A DNA stretch of 64,000 nt from Lacticaseibacillus hegangensis (GTDB lineage: Bacteria > Bacillota > Bacilli > Lactobacillales > Lactobacillaceae): contig NZ_RHOL01000011.1 in assembly GCF_003946465.1 (NCBI RefSeq), positions 1-64,000 of the forward strand. The letters run 5' to 3'. The notes beneath the pieces were generated by a model, which saw only the letters and a program-made list of their open reading frames with translations, did no database searches and had not been told where the DNA came from. A program made the translations under genes and the position numbers. Below, piece by piece: positions 1 through 7,287 of the stretch. The first letter of the stretch is position 1, and each line of letters starts with the position of its first letter.

Positions 1-104
1 AGATTCCACCTCGCGATGGACACCCTTGCCCTTGGCTAGCGGTTCCGACTACTACGGCCCGCAGTGGACTTTCACCACCAAGTTGGCGCCCATGCCGGGC
101 GCAC
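1..104 (-). mobile_element. Group II intron, 5' end (continues outside the window)
   Basis: Read on the minus strand, the sequence from 104 down begins GTGCGCCCGGC, the typical GUGCG start of bacterial group II introns. It continues with stretches that I recognise from domain I of such introns: GGTGGTGAAAGTCCAC, CTAGCCAAGGGCAAGG and GTGTCCATCGCGAGGTGG. Only about 100 bases are visible, so the maturase ORF and domains V-VI would lie beyond position 1. The intron begins immediately after the intrinsic terminator of the upstream minus-strand gene. That is the insertion preference known for class C group II introns, but the class assignment is inference. Confidence 0.78.
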
Positions 105-107
105 CAC

Positions 108-140
108 CAAAAATACCGCCCATCGAATGATGGGCGGTAT
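108..140 (-). terminator. Intrinsic terminator after the truncated P-type ATPase gene
   Basis: A perfect 12-bp stem (113-124 with 129-140, ATACCGCCCATC) closes a 4-base loop. On the minus strand it is followed by TTTTTGG. It lies 15 bases past the stop codon at 156 and directly precedes the group II intron 5' end at 104. Confidence 0.9.
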
Positions 141-155
141 GCATTTCATTTTCAA

Positions 156-971
156 TTAAACTGAGGGTCGGGGCGACGTGACTGGGTCCTGGTTGTACCG
201 GAACGCGGTCGCTTTGACCGCAGTCACGTCACTTTTAACCAGGGAAGCCCGACCCGCAACCTGCGGGATCAAGGCCAAGTCGTCGTGAACCTGCTTGACT
301 TTAATTTCAACTTGCTGAATCAACTTGCTTGCGCTGATCACGCGGCCTAACCGGATGATGGTGCACTTGATGCCAGTCAGCAGCGCTTGGAAAATGGCGG
401 CAACTGGCAGCGCGCTTTTAACGGCGAACATGTCGTTTGCCATCTTCGCGATGTACCGCTGATCGCCCACGGCCAGCACCCGCGCCTGAACGTCTTCGTT
501 GACGCGGCTGCCCGCCAAGGCAACCCCTTGCGGCATCGTCTTGCCCGTGAGCGTCAGGATTACCTGCAACCAGCGGCTTGGCGTAGCAGAAGCAGTGGTC
601 GCCACATCCGTCGCCAGCAGCGTGCCGGCTGGGATCTTGACGATGTCTCCGGCAACCAGACCGGCAAGCGTCGTGCCGCGAACCAACCCGTCGCGCACCA
701 CCAGGACCTGGCGGTTGCCATTGAAGTTGGTCAGCCACCGGCAAAATGCCGCGTGGACCGCGTAGCCGCCAATCACCATCAGCGCCGTGAGCGCCAAACC
801 GAGCCAAACCCGGTCAAACAACACGTCGCTGAGCAACCCCAAACCAGCGCTGAGCATGGCAACTGGGCGCAGTGGGAACGCGGACCGAAGTGGCGTCGCA
901 ACAGTGCGCAAGTTGAACTGCATCTTGTTGACCTGAGTCGTGCTCAGGCCAGAATATTCTTGCATAAACAT
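156..971 (-). CDS. Truncated, degenerate P-type ATPase N-terminal fragment under Mg2+ riboswitch control
   Basis: 271 residues, or 269 if the second ATG (965) is used; an AGAGGAG ribosome site precedes both. The protein resembles only the first third of cation P-type ATPases: an N-terminal GLSTTQV segment, two hydrophobic segments at about residues 35-75, and an actuator-like domain (VRDG...LVAGDIV...GSRV...VGDQRYIAKM). The family's dephosphorylation motif TGES reads TGKT. The phosphorylation motif DKTGT and the P and N domains are absent, so ion pumping is not possible. The M-box riboswitch upstream suggests the ancestor was a Mg2+ transporter. The gene has its own terminator, so the frame ends cleanly. 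It may be a decaying pseudogene or a small protein that kept a regulatory role; the sequence does not decide this. Confidence 0.7.
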   Translation of the reverse strand: MFMQEYSGLSTTQVNKMQFNLRTVATPLRSAFPLRPVAMLSAGLGLLSDVLFDRVWLGLALTALMVIGGYAVHAAFCRWLTNFNGNRQVLVVRDGLVRGTTLAGLVAGDIVKIPAGTLLATDVATTASATPSRWLQVILTLTGKTMPQGVALAGSRVNEDVQARVLAVGDQRYIAKMANDMFAVKSALPVAAIFQALLTGIKCTIIRLGRVISASKLIQQVEIKVKQVHDDLALIPQVAGRASLVKSDVTAVKATAFRYNQDPVTSPRPSV

Positions 972-1014
972 CGTGTTCTCCTCTCTTCCCAGAGAGGGCT
1001 TGCGATGCGCCTAT

Positions 1015-1110
1015 TTACTTAGATATCGAACTAAGTGGTGGCACAATGACAAACCTTCCGGGATCCGCACTGTCCGGACTACCGCCACCGTCAATCGCTG
1101 TTTGTTTCAT
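1015..1110 (-). CDS. 31-codon leader ORF between M-box and ATPase fragment
   Basis: An ATG at 1110 is preceded by GAAAGGTGGTGAG at good spacing and opens a 31-residue frame ending in TAA at 1015, 44 bases before the ATPase fragment start. The peptide contains the acidic/proline run SPDSADP in its middle and VPPL near its end. It is not a transmembrane peptide and I recognise no family. Its position, between a Mg2+-sensing terminator and a Mg2+-type ATPase gene, is that of a regulatory leader. In enterobacteria the mgtL leader (with EPDP) senses low Mg2+ through ribosome destabilisation. An analogous role here is a hypothesis only; no homology is claimed. Confidence 0.5.
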   Translation of the reverse strand: MKQTAIDGGGSPDSADPGRFVIVPPLSSISK

Positions 1111-1185
1111 TGCGCTCACCACCTTTCAGTTGACTTGCCGTTGTGCTCGCGGTTTCCACCCGCGTTTTTTTCTCATCTAGAATAG

Positions 1186-1391
1186 AAAAAAGCGCACACC
1201 GATTGAGTATGCGCGATTTGCATCCCAATCGTTTAGTTTTAGCACTATACGCCTAGAAAAGTTCTCAGCTGCATTAGCGCGGGCCTTTGTAGACAGGCGC
1301 AGTTGACTCATTGGCATCTCTGGATGTTTCTGAGCAGCAGCATTGTTCGTATAGGAGCCTCACCTAACGGAAAGCACCATATTTGATTACA
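1186..1391 (-). promoter_or_regulatory. M-box (ykoK) magnesium riboswitch with terminator
   Basis: On the minus strand the leader contains the characteristic M-box core: GTTAGGTGAGGCTCCTATAC (around 1351-1373), GCTGCTGC (around 1336-1343) and GATGCCAATGAGTCAAC (around 1308-1324). The expression platform is an 8-bp hairpin (1192-1199 with 1207-1214, allowing one G-U pair) followed by six T on the minus strand, which is a terminator. Known M-boxes bind several Mg2+ ions and terminate transcription when Mg2+ is plentiful. Genes downstream are the 31-codon ORF and the ATPase fragment. Confidence 0.92.
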
Positions 1392-1397
1392 AGCCTA

Positions 1398-1426
1398 ATT
1401 CTACTTACTTTTGCCTTGCCTGTCAA
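1398..1426 (-). promoter_or_regulatory. Promoter of the M-box transcript
   Basis: TTGACA (1421-1426) and TAGAAT (1398-1403) on the minus strand are separated by 17 bases, close to the vegetative consensus. The start would be near 1391, just ahead of the riboswitch aptamer. The remaining stretch 1427-1575 contains no other feature I can support, apart from a possible extended -10 (TGTGCTAAAGT) for def around 1543-1553. Confidence 0.8.
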
Positions 1427-1589
1427 CCGCCAGACCCTGGTACATCAGCCTTGATGAGCATTTTCTCATTTTGAGCGCGACACCAACATAAATCGCCAAA
1501 CACCCCTGCCCGCCCTCATTTGCGCGTTTTGCTTGCCTGCCAGTTGTGCTAAAGTAAAAAGGAATCGATTTGAAGTGGAGGCGTTACGC

Positions 1590-2144
1590 TTGTATCTAAT
1601 GAAAGACATTACCCGAGACGGCGATCCCGTCCTGCGCGCGCGGGCGAAGAAGGTCAAGTTTCCGCTGTCCGATGAGGATAAGCAGCTGGCCCATGACCTG
1701 ATGGAATACCTGGTCATCAGCCAAGACGAAGAAGAAAACAAGAAGTATCAACTGCGGCCCGGCGTTGGCCTGGCTGCCCCGCAGGTCGGCGTGTCCGAAT
1801 GCATGGCCGCCGTGCTGGTCCCCGGGCCGGACAACGAGATTTTATTCAAGGAAGTGTTGGTCAACCCGGTAATTATCTCGAACTCCGTGCAAGACGCCGC
1901 CCTTTCCGAAGGTGAAGGCTGCCTGTCCGTCGACAAAGACATCGAAGGCTACGTGGTGCGCCACGACCGCGTCACCATCCGTTATCAGAACCTGGATGGC
2001 GAAACCAAGAAGGTGCGCCTGAAGAACTACCCGGCGATCGTCTGCCAGCACGAAATCGACCACCTCAACGGAATTTTGTTCTACGATCACATTAATAAGA
2101 AGACGCCGTTCAAGATGGACCCTGAAGGCGTTTTGATCGACTAA
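1590..2144 (+). CDS. def: Peptide deformylase
   Basis: Removes the formyl group from the N-terminal methionine of nascent proteins; a cytoplasmic metalloenzyme. All three family motifs are present: [10 protein letters not shown] (about 58-67), EGCLSV with the metal-binding Cys (about 109-114) and HEIDH with the two His ligands and catalytic Glu (about 154-158). I chose the TTG at 1590, which gives [11 protein letters not shown], the usual start in lactobacilli, and has GGAGG eight bases upstream. An upstream ATG at 1533 lacks a ribosome site. The result is 184 residues, normal for Gram-positive type 2 deformylases with the insertion [10 protein letters not shown]. It stands alone, with a strong terminator after it. 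Confidence 0.95.
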   Translation: MYLMKDITRDGDPVLRARAKKVKFPLSDEDKQLAHDLMEYLVISQDEEENKKYQLRPGVGLAAPQVGVSECMAAVLVPGPDNEILFKEVLVNPVIISNSVQDAALSEGEGCLSVDKDIEGYVVRHDRVTIRYQNLDGETKKVRLKNYPAIVCQHEIDHLNGILFYDHINKKTPFKMDPEGVLID

Positions 2145-2152
2145 ACCAAAAA

Positions 2153-2210
2153 GCGTCTCTGATGCGGCGGCAAGCCTGACTTGCCGCGCCCATCAGAGAC
2201 GCCTTTTTTT
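2153..2210 (+). terminator. Bidirectional terminator between def and the convergent gene
   Basis: GCGTCTCTGATG (2153-2164) pairs with CATCAGAGACGC (2191-2202), and an inner GCGGCAAG/CTTGCCGC stem caps it. Seven T follow on the plus strand. A run of A before it gives T on the minus strand, so it probably also serves the gene ending at 2209. Confidence 0.9.
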
Positions 2211-2655
2211 ACACCCGCTGAATGTCCTGCAGGTACGCGATTGTCGGGGCATTCGTGACAAAGGCGACATCGAAGTGCGTCTTGCCGTCCCGCTCCCAAA
2301 AATCAGTGATCACAAACGCGGGATAGCGCGGATCAGAGCTGGCGATGTGCTGATCCTCCGCCGTGTCCCGCAGCTGATTCTGCAGTCGGTCGCGCGTGAT
2401 CTTGATTTTCGGGGTGTCGGTCTCGTATTCAAAGCCCATAATGCCGTGACCCCACACATCGGCGACCGCATCCGAGTGCAGCGGGTTATCAAACGGCCAG
2501 TGCAGCACCGTCAACACCTCCGCCACCACCTGGTCGGTCAGCTGCTGGCTGTGCCGCACGAACAGGCGCAGCGCGCGCCGCCGCCTGGCGATGCGGAGCC
2601 AAATGACGCCGGCTAAGACCACGCCGACCGCAAGAATTGCAAGCAACCAGTACAT
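2209..2655 (-). CDS. Membrane-anchored hypothetical protein
   Basis: 148 residues from the ATG at 2655, preceded by AAAGGAGGCGAGACC; the longer frame back to 2724 has no ribosome site. One hydrophobic segment (about residues 3-20) is followed by a basic stop-transfer cluster (RIARRRRALR), so the bulk is probably cytoplasmic. The soluble part is mixed alpha/beta in appearance, with WERDGKTHFDVAFVTN near the end. I do not recognise a family. It stands convergent to def and divergent from rpoY-rnjA, so its context does not suggest a role. Confidence 0.75.
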   Translation of the reverse strand: MYWLLAILAVGVVLAGVIWLRIARRRRALRLFVRHSQQLTDQVVAEVLTVLHWPFDNPLHSDAVADVWGHGIMGFEYETDTPKIKITRDRLQNQLRDTAEDQHIASSDPRYPAFVITDFWERDGKTHFDVAFVTNAPTIAYLQDIQRV

Positions 2656-2837
2656 GGTCTCGCCTCCTTTGCGTTCATTATACCGCTTTAAAGCCCGCGG
2701 CGCCGCTGGCAGCTGGTGGCGCAAGCGCCCCTTATATGCTAAACTATCTATAACTGTTGAGTTTTCAACATTTGACCGGCAAAATTTGCGAAGATCCTCA
2801 GCCTGAGGCCATTTTCGCGTGCAAAGGAGTTTTATTT

Positions 2838-3050
2838 ATGATTTATAAAGTATTGTACCAACCGGACAAGATCCGCAATCCGCGGCGGGAAACCACCCAG
2901 ACCCTTTACATGGAGGCCGAATCTGCGGCCGCTGCGCGTGCTGCTGTCGAACAGCACACGGACTACAACATTGAGCTTGTGCAGGAGCTCACCGGCAACT
3001 TTTTGGAATACGAACAGAAGTCGCCGAACTACAAGCTGACGGAGTTCTAA
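2838..3050 (+). CDS. rpoY: RNA polymerase epsilon subunit
   Basis: 70 residues starting [11 protein letters not shown], with ribosome site AAAGGAG upstream of the ATG at 2838; upstream in-frame Met codons lack one. It matches the DUF1447/RpoY family, a small accessory subunit of Firmicute RNA polymerase implicated in transcription recycling and phage defence. The gene ends two bases before the rnjA start. This rpoY-rnjA pairing is the standard arrangement in Bacilli and supports the identification. A possible extended -10 (TATGCTAAACT) lies around 2735-2745. Confidence 0.93.
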   Translation: MIYKVLYQPDKIRNPRRETTQTLYMEAESAAAARAAVEQHTDYNIELVQELTGNFLEYEQKSPNYKLTEF

Positions 3051-3052
3051 TC

Positions 3053-4735
3053 ATGGATCTAAACATAAAGAAAGATGAAGTCGCAGTCTTTGCCATTGGC
3101 GGTCTCGGTGAGATCGGCAAAAACATGTACGGCGTCCAATACAAGGATGAGATCGTCGTGATCGACAACGGTATCAAGTTCCCTGAAGACGACCTGCTGG
3201 GCATTGACTACGTGATTTCTGACTACTCGTACCTGGTTGAGCACAAGGACATGATCGATGCCCTGGTCATCACCCACGGGCACGAAGATCACATCGGCGG
3301 CATTCCCTACTTCCTGCGCGAAGTGCCGAATGTGCCGGTTTACGCCCCACCGCTGGCAGCGGCCTTGATCCGCGGCAAGCTTGAAGAACACGGCCTGCTG
3401 CGCTCGACCGAGCTGCACGAAATCAAGGAAGAAGACGTGCTGAAGTTCAAGAATCTTTGGGTTGACTTCTTCCGAACCACCCACAGTATCCCCGATACCT
3501 TGGGCGTCGCGGTTCACACGCCGTATGGGGCAATCGTTGAAACCGGGGACTACAAGTTTGACTTGACCCCAGTTGGCGACCAGCCTGCGCCGAACCTGCA
3601 GCGCATGGCCAAACTTGGCGAAGAAGGCGTGCTGCTTTTAATGAGTGACTCGACCAACGCCGAGATCCCGAACTTCACCAAGTCCGAGCGGTTCGTCGGC
3701 CGCTCAATCCGCCACATTTTCGATGACATCGAAGGCCGCATTATTTTCGCCACCTTCGCGTCGAACATCTCGCGGATGGAGCAAGCCATTCAGGCGGCGC
3801 GTGAGCACGGCCGCAAAATCGCCGTCTTCGGCCGGTCGATGGAAACGGCGCTGGTCAATGGCCGCGAACTGGGCTACCTTGACGTCACCGACGACGAGCT
3901 GATTGATCCGCACGAACTCAACAAGATGCCCGCCGAAAAGGTCATGATTCTCTGCACCGGCTCGCAAGGCGAACCGATGGCCGCCCTGTCCCGGATCGCC
4001 AACGGCACCCACCGGCAGATCACGATCCAGCCTGGCGACACCGTCGTCTTCTCCTCTAACCCGATCCCTGGCAACACGGTTTCCGTGAACCACGTGATCA
4101 ACGAGCTCGAAGAAGCCGGCGCGACCGTCATTCACGGCAAGGTCAACAACGTCCACACCTCTGGTCACGGTGGCCAGGAGGAACAAAAGCTGATGCTGCG
4201 GCTGATGAAGCCGAAGTACTTCATGCCGATCCATGGTGAATACCGGATGCTCAAGATCCACACCGAGTTGGCGCAGGAATGCCACGTCCCTGCAGAAAAC
4301 TGCTTCATCATGGACAACGGCGACGTGCTGGCGCTGACGGCGGACACCTGCCATCGCGCCGGGCACTTCCCGGCCGGCGACGTTTACGTTGACGGCAATG
4401 GCGTCGGCGACATCGGCAACGCGGTCATCCGCGATCGCCGCATGCTTTCCGAAGAAGGCTTAGTCGTGGTCGTGGCCACGATCAACATGCAAAAACAGGC
4501 CGTGTTTGCTGGCCCGGACCTGCTTTCCCGCGGGTTCATCTACATGCGTGAATCCGGCGAGCTGATCAATCAAGCGCAGCACCGCGTCTACCGCACGATT
4601 AAGAACACCTTCAAGGAAAACGAGAAGGTCACCGAAGGCATGCTCAAGGATGCGATCACGTCGAACCTGCAGGAATTCCTGTTTGATAAGACCGAGCGTC
4701 ATCCAGTGATCCTGCCAATGCTGATCACTTTATAA
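3053..4735 (+). CDS. rnjA: Ribonuclease J1
   Basis: 560 residues, the usual length for RNase J. The protein has the metallo-beta-lactamase motif HGHEDHIGG (about 75-83), further metal ligands (ETGDYKFD), the beta-CASP region ([27 protein letters not shown]) and a C-terminal domain. RNase J1 combines endonuclease and 5'-3' exonuclease activity and is central to mRNA turnover and rRNA maturation in Firmicutes. It is translated right after rpoY with a 2-base gap, so the two are almost certainly co-transcribed, and an intrinsic terminator follows. Confidence 0.97.
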   Translation: MDLNIKKDEVAVFAIGGLGEIGKNMYGVQYKDEIVVIDNGIKFPEDDLLGIDYVISDYSYLVEHKDMIDALVITHGHEDHIGGIPYFLREVPNVPVYAPPLAAALIRGKLEEHGLLRSTELHEIKEEDVLKFKNLWVDFFRTTHSIPDTLGVAVHTPYGAIVETGDYKFDLTPVGDQPAPNLQRMAKLGEEGVLLLMSDSTNAEIPNFTKSERFVGRSIRHIFDDIEGRIIFATFASNISRMEQAIQAAREHGRKIAVFGRSMETALVNGRELGYLDVTDDELIDPHELNKMPAEKVMILCTGSQGEPMAALSRIANGTHRQITIQPGDTVVFSSNPIPGNTVSVNHVINELEEAGATVIHGKVNNVHTSGHGGQEEQKLMLRLMKPKYFMPIHGEYRMLKIHTELAQECHVPAENCFIMDNGDVLALTADTCHRAGHFPAGDVYVDGNGVGDIGNAVIRDRRMLSEEGLVVVVATINMQKQAVFAGPDLLSRGFIYMRESGELINQAQHRVYRTIKNTFKENEKVTEGMLKDAITSNLQEFLFDKTERHPVILPMLITL

Positions 4736-4742
4736 AATCGAA

Positions 4743-4778
4743 AATGATTCTCGGCGCTTCGCTGAGGATCATTTTTTT
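4743..4778 (+). terminator. Intrinsic terminator after rnjA
   Basis: A 14-bp stem (4743-4756 with 4760-4773), with two G-U pairs and a 3-base loop, is followed by seven T. Confidence 0.9.
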
Positions 4779-4852
4779 GTCTGATCAGTCGGCGCGGGCA
4801 GTCGCAAGCTTGATTTAAACGCATAAATATTCATCGCGTACCACCGATTTTA

Positions 4853-4881
4853 TTGTGTTATTCATTGCTGGCCGGTATAAT
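4853..4881 (+). promoter_or_regulatory. Promoter of the lipid kinase gene
   Basis: TTGTGT (4853-4858) and TATAAT (4876-4881) have a 17-base spacer. The expected start near 4888 leaves a short leader with the ribosome site GGAGGAGG. Confidence 0.75.
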
Positions 4882-4913
4882 CGGTACTAGTGATTTTTGG
4901 AGGAGGCGAACGC

Positions 4914-5873
4914 ATGGCGGCGGCATTTTACTACATCATTTTCAATCCGGCAGCCGGCTCTGGCAACGCTGTGGACACGCTAAAAGCAGTCCGCAAGGTC
5001 ATGAACGACCGGCAGATCGACTATGAGGTGCGCGTCAGCCGGTACTCCGGTCACACGGTCCAGCTGGCCAAACAAATCGGCAGCTTCAACGACCATCCCG
5101 GCGCGGTCGTCTTAGTCATCGGCGGCGACGGCACGCTCAACCAGACCATTACCGGATTGAAAATGACGCGGCAGGCCGACCTTGCAGTTGGCTACATCCC
5201 CGCCGGCTCCGGCAACGATTTTGCCCGCGGTATTGGGCTGCCGGACGATCCCATGAAGGCGCTCGAATGCGTCCTAAGCACCGAAACGCCCCTTGTCCTG
5301 GACATTGGTCAATATACTGAGCAGACCCATCAGGAAAGCGGCTATTTCGTCAACAATATCGGCGTCGGCTACGACGGCAACGTCATCGCTCGGACCTCGC
5401 ACAGCCAGATCAAGACTTTTCTCAACCGGTTCCACCTGGGCAAGCTCTCCTACTTCATCACCGGTGTCATTGTGTTTTTCGCGCAAAAACCGTTTCCGGT
5501 GATCGTCTATGACCAGCAAGGCCGCATGGAAATCATTCAAGACGCCTTCCTGGTCGACGCCACCAACCATCCCTATTTCGGCGGCGGCATTCGCTTCATG
5601 CCTGGCGCCGTGCCAACAGACGGTGAGCTTGACTTGGTCCTGGTCGAGCATCCCAACTGGGTGGTGTTCTTGTTCTACCTGATTCAGCTGATTCGGGGCA
5701 AGGAAGCCAAGTACGACCGCATCCACCATTTTAAGGGCAATCACCTGCGCCTCGAAACCACCGAGCTTGAGGCCGGCCAGATGGATGGCGAGGAAATGGG
5801 CACCCGCCCCTTCGAGCTGGAATTCACCGTGGCCAAGCAAAACTTCTGGTTCAACCTATCAGAAAAAAAATAA
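4914..5873 (+). CDS. Diacylglycerol/lipid kinase family protein (DgkB/YegS/BmrU-like)
   Basis: 319 residues from the ATG at 4914, preceded by GGAGGAGGCGAAC. The protein carries the diacylglycerol kinase catalytic domain: FNPAAGSG at the start, the nucleotide-binding motif GGDGTLNQTI, PAGSGNDFAR, and the C-terminal beta-sandwich (PGAVPTDGELDLVLV...MDGEE). Family members phosphorylate diacylglycerol or related lipids; in Bacilli the essential member DgkB recycles diacylglycerol released by lipoteichoic acid synthesis. Which substrate this protein uses cannot be told from sequence. It is monocistronic, with its own promoter and a terminator overlapping the stop codon. Confidence 0.88.
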   Translation: MAAAFYYIIFNPAAGSGNAVDTLKAVRKVMNDRQIDYEVRVSRYSGHTVQLAKQIGSFNDHPGAVVLVIGGDGTLNQTITGLKMTRQADLAVGYIPAGSGNDFARGIGLPDDPMKALECVLSTETPLVLDIGQYTEQTHQESGYFVNNIGVGYDGNVIARTSHSQIKTFLNRFHLGKLSYFITGVIVFFAQKPFPVIVYDQQGRMEIIQDAFLVDATNHPYFGGGIRFMPGAVPTDGELDLVLVEHPNWVVFLFYLIQLIRGKEAKYDRIHHFKGNHLRLETTELEAGQMDGEEMGTRPFELEFTVAKQNFWFNLSEKK

Positions 5874-5905
5874 TCTCTTCGCCCATCGTGGCAAAGAGAT
5901 TTTTT
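5872..5905 (+). terminator. Bidirectional terminator between lipid kinase and FLP-like regulator
   Basis: AATCTCTT (5872-5879) pairs with AAGAGATT (5894-5901). T follow on the plus strand, and a run of A on the left gives T on the minus strand. It serves two convergent genes whose stop codons flank it. Confidence 0.82.
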
Positions 5906-6545
5906 AGTGCAGCGTCACTTTCTGCCCGCTGGTGGTGAGCACGCCTTCTGCCATCAGCTTGGTGAATTGGCGGCTGAGCGTTTCCGGCGTCACGCTCAGC
6001 CAGGAAGCGAGGTCACGTTTGCTCATAGGCAGTTGCAGATGCCGCGTCCCCTGCTGCGCGCTGAGATCTTCCAGGTACTGCTGCAGGCGGGCCTGAGCGG
6101 TCAGGGTACCGTAACGGGCGCTGCGCGTTTCCAGCGCCGTCAGCCGCGTGCCAAACGCATTCAGCAGGCGCACTGCCAACTTGGGCGACTGCTCGAGCAG
6201 TGTTTGAAAATCCTGCCGCCTGATCGTGCAAACGAGGGAATCTTCAACTGCCACCGCCTCATTTTGATGGCTCTGCTCCGCAAACAACGCCGCCTCACTG
6301 TCCACACTATGCGGGCCAAGGAAGTAGAGCACCTTCTCTTGCCCGTCAGGCGTGGCCCGCATCACTTTCACGCGGCCACGGTCGACCACCAGCAGCGCCG
6401 CCACCGGCGTCCCCGGTTCGTATAGCGCTGTCCCTTTGCCGACTGGCCGCTGGTGCGTCGAAATGGTCGCCAGCGCCTTCACCACGTCATCGTCCAGTCC
6501 GTTAAAAATCTCAGCCCCGCGCACACACGCCACTGGATCATGCAT
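5904..6545 (-). CDS. Crp/Fnr-family regulator, FLP-like with two cysteines
   Basis: 213 residues if the second of two adjacent ATG codons (6545) is used; the run of six G before them is better spaced for it than for 6548. It has an N-terminal cyclic-nucleotide-binding-like beta-roll (about 15-120) and a C-terminal winged helix-turn-helix (KRDLASWLSVTPETLSRQF). The Fe-S cysteine cluster of true FNR is absent. Instead there are single cysteines at about positions 7 and 106, almost the spacing of the C5/C102 disulfide switch described for Lactobacillus casei FLP. A redox-responsive role is therefore likely but inferred. It stands divergent from the gene at 6644 with an FNR-like palindrome between them. 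Confidence 0.86.
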   Translation of the reverse strand: MHDPVACVRGAEIFNGLDDDVVKALATISTHQRPVGKGTALYEPGTPVAALLVVDRGRVKVMRATPDGQEKVLYFLGPHSVDSEAALFAEQSHQNEAVAVEDSLVCTIRRQDFQTLLEQSPKLAVRLLNAFGTRLTALETRSARYGTLTAQARLQQYLEDLSAQQGTRHLQLPMSKRDLASWLSVTPETLSRQFTKLMAEGVLTTSGQKVTLH

Positions 6546-6568
6546 CATGTTGCCCCCCTTTTTAGCGC

Positions 6569-6586
6569 AATTGATATATGTCAATT
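6569..6586. promoter_or_regulatory. FNR/FLP-like operator palindrome
   Basis: AATTGA (6569-6574) and TCAATT (6581-6586) form a perfect inverted repeat. The core TTGAT-ATAT-GTCAA differs by one base from the FNR consensus TTGAT-N4-ATCAA. It sits between the divergent FLP-like gene and the gene at 6644. Its centre is about 41.5 bases before the predicted start of the plus-strand promoter, the classic class II activation position. Confidence 0.72.
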
Positions 6587-6612
6587 ACAAGTGTTCAGAT
6601 ACATTGTACACT
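6585..6612 (+). promoter_or_regulatory. Promoter of the gene at 6644
   Basis: TTACAA (6585-6590) and TACACT (6607-6612) have a 16-base spacer. The weak -35 abutting the FNR-like palindrome fits an activator-dependent promoter. Confidence 0.6.
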
Positions 6613-6643
6613 AACGGTATCAAAATCAAAGGAGCAATTCATC

Positions 6644-7201
6644 ATGGCAAATTATCACGCAGAAATCGTGGCCCTCAACGCTGACAAAATCGGGACTGCC
6701 GCGCACGGCACCGCGGACTTCACCCTGACTGACGAAACGTTGACCATCACCATCGAGATGTTCGACACGCCGGCCAACACCGAACACTGGGAACATTTTC
6801 ACGGCTTCCCGGACGGCAAGCAAGCCCTGGTCGCCGGCCCGGCGCAGGACGCAAACGGCGACGGTTTTATCGACCTGATGGAAACCGGCAGTGTCTCCGG
6901 CACCACCATGGTCCCGTTCGATGACGCGCCGGAAAACATGGACATCCCCCACGACCGCTACCCGGTCGCTGATGCCACCGGCCATTTTGCCTACACCAAA
7001 GTTGTGCCGCTGGCGGACCTGCAAGACCACTTTGAGCAGGCGTTCGGCAGCCGCGACCTGCAGCTGGACAAGCGCGTCGTTTACATTCACGGGGTGCCGC
7101 AAAGCCTCGTTCTGCCTGCGACCGTCGCCGGCATGGTCGGCGATTTCGATCAGCACGTGACGCTGCCGATCGCCGCCGGTCAGATCAAGCGTGTTGACTA
7201 G
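6644..7201 (+). CDS. Conserved hypothetical protein with EF-hand-like loop, possible FLP target
   Basis: 185 residues from the ATG at 6644 (ribosome site AAAGGAG). There is no signal peptide or membrane segment, so it is probably cytoplasmic. Visible features are an HWEHFHGF motif (about 45-52), a canonical EF-hand-type calcium loop DANGDGFIDLME (about 69-80), and two conserved-looking segments, KRVVYIHGV and HVTLPIAAG. The overall pattern recalls CHRD/superoxide dismutase-like beta proteins, with histidines that could bind metal, but I cannot assign a family firmly. The gene is monocistronic and is probably controlled by the divergently encoded FLP-like regulator. A link to redox or oxygen stress is inferred from that context only. 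Confidence 0.7.
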   Translation: MANYHAEIVALNADKIGTAAHGTADFTLTDETLTITIEMFDTPANTEHWEHFHGFPDGKQALVAGPAQDANGDGFIDLMETGSVSGTTMVPFDDAPENMDIPHDRYPVADATGHFAYTKVVPLADLQDHFEQAFGSRDLQLDKRVVYIHGVPQSLVLPATVAGMVGDFDQHVTLPIAAGQIKRVD

Positions 7202-7225
7202 CCTTAGCACCCGTTCAATGCCAAC

Positions 7226-7266
7226 AAAAATGCCATTGCCTGAATAAAAAAGGCAATGGCATTTTT
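7226..7266 (+). terminator. Bidirectional terminator
   Basis: A perfect 16-bp inverted repeat, 7226-7241 with 7251-7266 (AAAAATGCCATTGCCT), lies between the convergent genes ending at 7201 and 7288. Confidence 0.93.
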
Positions 7267-7287
7267 CTCATCGCCTCGTTGAGACGG

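Noticed and set aside
387-1022. A 211-codon plus-strand ORF opposite the ATPase fragment
   Set aside because: Antisense to a frame with recognisable P-type ATPase character, promoter, riboswitch and terminator; no ribosome site.
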